A program made the position numbers and the translations under genes. DNA of 64,000 nucleotides. Origin: Thiobacillus sp. Its GTDB lineage: Bacteria > Pseudomonadota > Gammaproteobacteria > Burkholderiales > Thiobacillaceae. Below, in pieces: positions 59,642-64,000 of the stretch. The stretch lies in assembly GCA_021166845.1 (NCBI GenBank), contig JAJPEP010000064.1:24224-88223 (forward strand), written 5' to 3'. The notes under the pieces were generated by a model. The model worked only from the letters and a program-made list of their open reading frames with translations, did no database searches and was not told the origin of the DNA. How positions within the stretch are numbered: position 1 is the first letter of the stretch; the number at the start of each line of letters is the position of its first letter.

Positions 59642-60790
59642 ATGAGCACACCGCATATCGTCATACTCGGATCGGGATTCGCCGCGCTCACCGCGGTGCG
59701 CGAACTGCGCCGGCGCGACCGCGTAGCCCGCATCACGCTCATCGCCCCCAAAGCCGAGCTGATGTATTACCCGAGCCTGATCTGGGTGCCGTCCGGCTTG
59801 CGGCGCGGCGCTGATCTCAACATCGACGTGGCGGGTTTTCTGGCTGAACACAAAGTCGGGTTTCACGCCGGTCGGGTGACCGGATTGCAGGATGGCGGAC
59901 GCAGCGTACTGACCGACACCGGCACGGTGACGAACGATGCGCTGCTGATCGCCAGCGGCGGCCGTTTCCTCAAGGCCATGCCCGGGATCGAACATGCGCT
60001 GACCCTCTGCGAAGGCGCGTCCGCTGCCGAAGCGATCCGCGAGCGGCTGGCCGGCATGGCCGGCGGCACCATCGCCTTCGGATTCGGCACCAACCCCAAG
60101 GAACAGGGCGCGATGCGCGGCGGGCCGATGTTCGAGCTGCTGTTCGGCATCGATACGCTGCTGCGAAGGCAGGGCCGCCGCGACGACTTCAAGCTGGTTT
60201 TCTTCAACGCCGCCAGGGAACCGGGCAAGCGCCTGGGCAACAGGGCGGTGACGGGTCTGCTGCGCGAAATGGCCCGGCGCAACATCGCCACCCACCTCGG
60301 CCACAAGCTGCTCGGCTTCGAGGCGGACAAGATCCGGACCGAAGGCGGCGAGGTGCCGGCTGACCTGATTCTCTTCATGCCCGGCATGAGCGGCCCCGCC
60401 TGGGCGGCCGATGCCGGTCTCCCGCTGTCCGAGGGCGGCTTCCTCAAGGCCGACGCCCACTGCAAGGCGGCCGGCGCCGACAAGGTCTATGTCGCCGGCG
60501 ATGCCGGCAGCTATCCCGGCCCCGACTGGCTGCCCAAGCAGGCCCACATCGCGGACCTGCAGGCGAAGGCGGCCGCCGAAAACCTGCTGCGGGCGCTCGA
60601 CGGCAAACCGCCCGCCGCGCGCTTCAAGGTCGAACTCATCTGCATCGTCGACACCCTCGACCGCGGCATCCTGGTCTACCGCGACGAAAAGCGCGCGCTC
60701 ATCCTGCCGCCGTGCCGCCTGTTCCACTGGGCCAAGCGGTTTTTCGAATGGCAGTACCTGCGCCCCTACCGCAAGGCGAATCGCGCATGA
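59642..60790 (+). CDS. FAD-dependent oxidoreductase, sulfide:quinone reductase-like
   Basis: A 382-residue flavoprotein with HIVILGSGFAALTAVRELRR (FAD site), ELMYYPSLIWVPSGLRRGAD and DKVYVAGDAGSYPGPDWLPK (second FAD site), as in SQR and type II NADH dehydrogenases. The cysteine that SQR carries in a CAGP(A/P)-type motif is missing: the equivalent region reads NPKEQGAMRGGPMFELLFGI. Four other cysteines remain (LTLCEG, DAHCKA, LICIVD, PPCRLF). The C-terminus (LFHWAKRFFEWQYLRPYRK) is amphipathic, for membrane binding. It may reduce quinone with an unknown donor. Confidence 0.85.
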   Translation: MSTPHIVILGSGFAALTAVRELRRRDRVARITLIAPKAELMYYPSLIWVPSGLRRGADLNIDVAGFLAEHKVGFHAGRVTGLQDGGRSVLTDTGTVTNDALLIASGGRFLKAMPGIEHALTLCEGASAAEAIRERLAGMAGGTIAFGFGTNPKEQGAMRGGPMFELLFGIDTLLRRQGRRDDFKLVFFNAAREPGKRLGNRAVTGLLREMARRNIATHLGHKLLGFEADKIRTEGGEVPADLILFMPGMSGPAWAADAGLPLSEGGFLKADAHCKAAGADKVYVAGDAGSYPGPDWLPKQAHIADLQAKAAAENLLRALDGKPPAARFKVELICIVDTLDRGILVYRDEKRALILPPCRLFHWAKRFFEWQYLRPYRKANRA

Positions 60791-60920
60791 GTCGCTGATT
60801 CGCAGCGGCTGGGCCGGCCACGAAAAATCAAGCCGGATCGCCTATACTTGACACGCAAAATCGAGGGTTCGTCTGACTGATTTTCCACCGCCTCGTGCCT
60901 GACCGAAACAGGAAGCGCTC

Positions 60921-62603
60921 ATGATAAAAAACCCAAGCCGAGCCGGCGGGCGTCTCGCCCGGCATGCATTGCTCGCCTGCCTGCTGCTGGCGCTGAACGC
61001 CGCGGCGCAGACGCCAGCCGCTTCGGACGCGGCGCCTGCACGAACCGAGGTGAAGGAATCCACGGCCGAACACGGCAAGTTCAGCCAGCTGAAAAAGCCG
61101 TTCAAGACCGGCGAGGAAGTGACCGAAGCCTGCCTGTCCTGCCATACCGAGGCGGCCAGACAGGTGATGGCGACGCGGCACTGGACCTGGGATTACGTCA
61201 ACCCATCCACCGGCCAGCGCCTGGGCAAGAAGACCATGCTCAACAGCTTCTGCATCGCCGATCGTTCCAACGAGGCGTTCTGCAATGCCTGCCACGTGGG
61301 CTACGGCTGGAAGGACGACCGGTTCGATTTCAGCTCGGAAAGGAACGTCGATTGCCTGGCCTGCCACAACACCGGCCAGTACGCCAAGATTCCCGGCCTG
61401 GCCGGCCATCCCGCCTACCAGCGCATGGAATATCCGCCGGATTCCGGCAAGTTCGTCGAGGCGGTGGACCTGCCGAAGGTCGCCCGGCTGGTCGGCAAGA
61501 CCAGTCGCGCCACCTGCGGCGCGTGCCATTTCTACGGCGGCGGCGGCGACGGGGTGAAGCACGGCGATCTGGATTCCTCGCTGAAGCAACCCGACCGCAA
61601 GCTGGACGTGCACATGGGCGTGGATGGCGGCAACTTCACCTGCGCCACCTGCCACAAGACCGAAAGCCACCGCATCGCCGGCAGCCGGATAGCGCCGACA
61701 GCCTCCGATCCGCACCGTGCCATCCTGCGCGGCGAGAAAACCGACCGCAATCCGGCAAGCTGCCAGGCCTGCCACGGCGATCGGCCGCACAAGCCGGGGC
61801 CGGGCGCGGGCCTGCTGGGCAGCCTGACGCGGGGCGACCGCCTCAACACCCATACCCGCACGCTGGCGTGCCAGACCTGCCACATCCCCGCTTTCGCCCG
61901 TGGCGGCGTGCCCACCAAGATGTTCTGGGACTGGTCCACGGCGGGCACACTGGACGCCGACGGCAAGCCGTTCCAGAAGAAGGATGAACACGGCCACGTC
62001 ATCTTCGACAGCAAGAAGGGCGACTTCCGCCTGGGCGAGAATATCGAACCGGACTATGTCTGGTTCGACGGCCGCGTGGATTACACGCTGAAGAGCGACC
62101 GCATCGATCCGGCGCAGAGCGTCAGGATAAACACCTTCCACGGCGATGCCGGAAACCCCGATGCCCGCATCTGGCCGGTCAAGCGCTTCCGCGGCAAGCA
62201 GCCCTACGACCTGGAGCACCTCACCCTGCTGGCGCCCCACACCGCCACGCCGGACGACACCGCGCTGTGGTTCAACTTCGACTGGAACCGCGCGCTGGCC
62301 GCCGGAACGGCCGCCGCCGGGCAGTCCTTCAGCGGCAAATTCGGCTTCGTCGAGACGGAGATGTTGTGGCCCATCACCCACATGGTGGCGCCGAAGGAAC
62401 AGGCACTGGGCTGCGCCGAGTGTCACAGCCGCGACGGTCGCCTGAAGGCGGTCGGCGGCATCTATCTGCCGGGCCGCGACCGCAACCTGCTGCTGGACCG
62501 CGCCGGCTTCGGGCTGACCGGCCTCGCTTTGCTCGGCGTGCTGGGCCACGGCACACTGCGAATCTTCACGCGCAGAAAACGCAGGGAACACGGAAATGGT
62601 TGA
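60921..62603 (+). CDS. Octaheme c-type cytochrome, tetrathionate reductase (OTR) family
   Basis: A 560-residue exported multihaem cytochrome. Signal peptide 1-30 (LARHALLACLLLALNAAAQ). Eight CxxCH sites: CLSCH, CNACH, CLACH, CGACH, CATCH, CQACH, CQTCH and CAECH. Long spacers between them, such as the stretch up to FWDWSTAGT, fit the OTR family of tetrathionate/nitrite/hydroxylamine-reducing cytochromes. A C-terminal membrane helix (GFGLTGLALLGVLGHGTL) anchors it. The overlapping cytochrome b gene should link it to the quinone pool. Confidence 0.92.
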   Translation: MIKNPSRAGGRLARHALLACLLLALNAAAQTPAASDAAPARTEVKESTAEHGKFSQLKKPFKTGEEVTEACLSCHTEAARQVMATRHWTWDYVNPSTGQRLGKKTMLNSFCIADRSNEAFCNACHVGYGWKDDRFDFSSERNVDCLACHNTGQYAKIPGLAGHPAYQRMEYPPDSGKFVEAVDLPKVARLVGKTSRATCGACHFYGGGGDGVKHGDLDSSLKQPDRKLDVHMGVDGGNFTCATCHKTESHRIAGSRIAPTASDPHRAILRGEKTDRNPASCQACHGDRPHKPGPGAGLLGSLTRGDRLNTHTRTLACQTCHIPAFARGGVPTKMFWDWSTAGTLDADGKPFQKKDEHGHVIFDSKKGDFRLGENIEPDYVWFDGRVDYTLKSDRIDPAQSVRINTFHGDAGNPDARIWPVKRFRGKQPYDLEHLTLLAPHTATPDDTALWFNFDWNRALAAGTAAAGQSFSGKFGFVETEMLWPITHMVAPKEQALGCAECHSRDGRLKAVGGIYLPGRDRNLLLDRAGFGLTGLALLGVLGHGTLRIFTRRKRREHGNG

Positions 62604-63192
62604 ACGCATCTATCTCTTCAAGCGCTTCGAGCGCTTCTGGCACTGGTCGCAGGCCGCGCTGGTCATCACCCTGCTGGTCACCGGCTTCGAGGTCCACGGC
62701 AGCTACAGCCTGCTCGGCTTCGGCCAGGCGGCGTCGATTCATACCACGGCCGCCTGGCTGCTGGTGGGCCTGTGGATCTTCGCCATCTTCTGGCATTTCA
62801 CCACCGGCGAATGGCGCCAGTACATCCCCAGCTTCGACCAGTTGGGCGCGGTGATCCGGCACTACAGCTACGGCATCTTTCTCGGCCGCCCGCATCCCTA
62901 CAGGGTGGTGCCCGAGCGCAAGCACAACCCGCTGCAGCGCCTGGCCTACCTGGGGCTGAAGCTCGCGATCAACCCGCTGATCTGGACGAGCGGAATCGCC
63001 TACCTGTTCTATGCCCAATGGCGCGATCTCGCGCCCGCCTGGCTCGGCCTGCAGGAAGTCGCCATCGCCCACACGCTCGGCGCTTTCATGATGCTGGTTT
63101 TCCTCATCGCCCACGTCTACCTCACCACCACCGGACATACCCCGCTCGCCCACATCAAGGCTATGATCACAGGCTATGAAGAGACGCACTGA
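62596..63192 (+). CDS. Membrane cytochrome b (b561/NiFe-hydrogenase type)
   Basis: A 198-residue four-helix cytochrome b. Candidate haem histidines: FERFWHWSQAALVITLLVTG (TM1), SIHTTAAWLLVGLWIFAIFW and HFTTGE (TM2), VAIAHTLGAFMMLVFLIAHV (TM4). It overlaps the octahaem cytochrome gene by eight bases, so the two probably form a quinol-cytochrome c electron pair, with cytochrome b passing electrons between quinone and the octahaem protein. Confidence 0.9.
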   Translation: MVERIYLFKRFERFWHWSQAALVITLLVTGFEVHGSYSLLGFGQAASIHTTAAWLLVGLWIFAIFWHFTTGEWRQYIPSFDQLGAVIRHYSYGIFLGRPHPYRVVPERKHNPLQRLAYLGLKLAINPLIWTSGIAYLFYAQWRDLAPAWLGLQEVAIAHTLGAFMMLVFLIAHVYLTTTGHTPLAHIKAMITGYEETH

Positions 63193-63240
63193 AACGGTCC
63201 TCGACGCCGCGCCCACTCAACCACAACCGAAAGAAAACTC

Positions 63241-63633
63241 ATGAAACAAACCCTGCTGCAGGAAAAATACCCGCTCTTCGTCGCCGAGATCGACAAGGCC
63301 GAAACCCGCTATCAAAGCGTCGATGAGGTGGTGAGCGACCTGAAGGAGAAAATCGCCGCCAATCCCAAGGTGCAATTCATCGGCGTGTTCGATCACTACG
63401 CCCACACCCGGCGCATCGAAGGCGAGATCAATCCCGACATCAAGGCCGCGGTCGACGTGATCTTCTGCTTCGGCCTGGCCCTGCCCAACCCGCAGGTGCT
63501 GGCGGTGCGTCCCCGCTCCATCGGCGTGGCGGACATGGGCGACAGGTTCGTGGTGAGCTTCATGGAAGCGCCGATGAAGCCCGCGAACGAAGCCATGGAA
63601 GCCTGGGTCAAAGGACTGCGCAACAAGGGCTGA
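63241..63633 (+). CDS. DUF6858-like small protein
   Basis: A 130-residue cytoplasmic protein: MKQTLLQEKYPLFVAEIDKA, VQFIGVFDHYAHTRRIEGEI, IFCFGLALPNPQVLAVRPRS, GVADMGDRFVVSFMEAPM. The wording closely follows a family labelled DUF6858, seen also in epsilonproteobacteria near sulfur and multihaem genes. Function unknown. It follows the cytochrome b gene by 48 bases with an AAAGAAAA leader, so probably belongs to the island. Confidence 0.8.
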   Translation: MKQTLLQEKYPLFVAEIDKAETRYQSVDEVVSDLKEKIAANPKVQFIGVFDHYAHTRRIEGEINPDIKAAVDVIFCFGLALPNPQVLAVRPRSIGVADMGDRFVVSFMEAPMKPANEAMEAWVKGLRNKG

Positions 63634-63718
63634 GCGGCGCCCAGCCGTCAGCGTGAAAACCGGGGCGCACCTACTACAATGCGCGTCCCGATACCCGGAT
63701 GTTTACAGCGTGCCTGAA

Positions 63719-64000
63719 ATGAATTTTGATCCTGGCTGCCGCGCCTGCCCGCGCCTTGCCGGCTTTCTGGACGAAGTGCGCACGCGCCATCCCGATTACC
63801 ACGCGCGCCCGGTGCCCGCCTTCGGCGATCCCGCGCCCGACCTGCTGATCGTCGGCCTCGCCCCCGGCATGCACGGCGCCAACCGCAGCGGCCGTCCGTT
63901 CACCGGCGATCACGCAGGGGTGCTGCTGTACGAGACCCTGCACCGCTTCGGCTACGCCAGTGCGCCGCAGTCGATTTCGGTCGACGATGGCCTGACGCTC
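63719..64000 (+). CDS. Uracil-DNA glycosylase, family 5-like (3' end outside window)
   Basis: Ninety-four codons are visible. NFDPGCRACPRLAGFLDEVR holds part of the iron-sulfur cysteines (Cys7, Cys10). LLIVGLAPGMHGANRSGRPF and TGDHAG form the catalytic motif GLAPGxxGANR(T/S)GRPFTGD of UdgB-type enzymes, which remove uracil from DNA. ATG at 63719 is preferred; a GTG three codons earlier is possible. A broken copy of its first 35 codons lies at 59.5 kb. Confidence 0.92.
   Translation, partial: MNFDPGCRACPRLAGFLDEVRTRHPDYHARPVPAFGDPAPDLLIVGLAPGMHGANRSGRPFTGDHAGVLLYETLHRFGYASAPQSISVDDGLTL

Overview
The window is a high-GC chromosomal segment. Its gene order and protein style (map-glnD, def-rsuA-mtnP-hpt, typA, rmuC, FtrABCD-type iron uptake, octaheme cytochrome) suggest a betaproteobacterium of the Thiobacillus/Sulfuricella type (Nitrosomonadales sensu lato). 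The genus is an inference from protein style, not a proven identity. No phage, integrase, transposase or CRISPR array was seen.

Positions 1-26150 are mostly housekeeping. They hold the 3' part of map, glnD, a small FlaF-like pair, def-rsuA-mtnP-hpt, ampD, purT, a relic of truncated haemoglobin, typA, rmuC, mtfA and a PLP aminotransferase. Next come a lipoprotein, a MoxR ATPase / VWA-metallopeptidase / Hsp33-like operon, a Nudix hydrolase, tRNA-Ser(UGA), a HigBA toxin-antitoxin pair, and an overlapping radical SAM-acpS-nagZ-CDF transporter string.

Positions about 26370-59440 form a 33-kb iron superlocus with at least five Fur-box-like promoters. In order it encodes: HemP and two small proteins; an extended FtrABCD-type ferrous uptake system (P19-like protein, porin, cupredoxin, DUF2325 protein, FTR1 permease, polyferredoxin) ending in a second HemP; TonB-ExbB-ExbD; TonB-dependent receptor 1; receptor 2 with a nitrate/taurine-type ABC transporter and NnrS; receptor 3 with a periplasmic protein, a PepSY-type membrane protein and a ferric-reductase-like flavoprotein; a decayed fourth receptor; a cluster resembling ferrosome (fez) operons (P1B-type ATPase with an R-x-HMA-like domain plus small HMA-like and membrane proteins); two FeoA proteins without FeoB; a DmeF-type efflux pump; Bfd and bacterioferritin. 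The genes together could bring iron in through outer and inner membranes, reduce it, store it in bacterioferritin or a membrane compartment, and export excess.

This locus is full of rearrangement scars. There are three relics of a piuC-like dioxygenase gene at receptor boundaries, receptor tail fragments, GC-rich palindromic elements translated in frame within genes, and a recurring AGCCAGCC motif just upstream of the genes that follow Fur promoters or scars.

Positions about 59500-63700 hold a small redox island: an SQR-like flavoprotein lacking a key cysteine, an OTR-family octaheme cytochrome, a cytochrome b and a DUF6858-like protein. It is bounded by a broken 5' fragment of a family-5-like uracil-DNA glycosylase gene on one side and the intact start of such a gene on the other, which runs off the window end.
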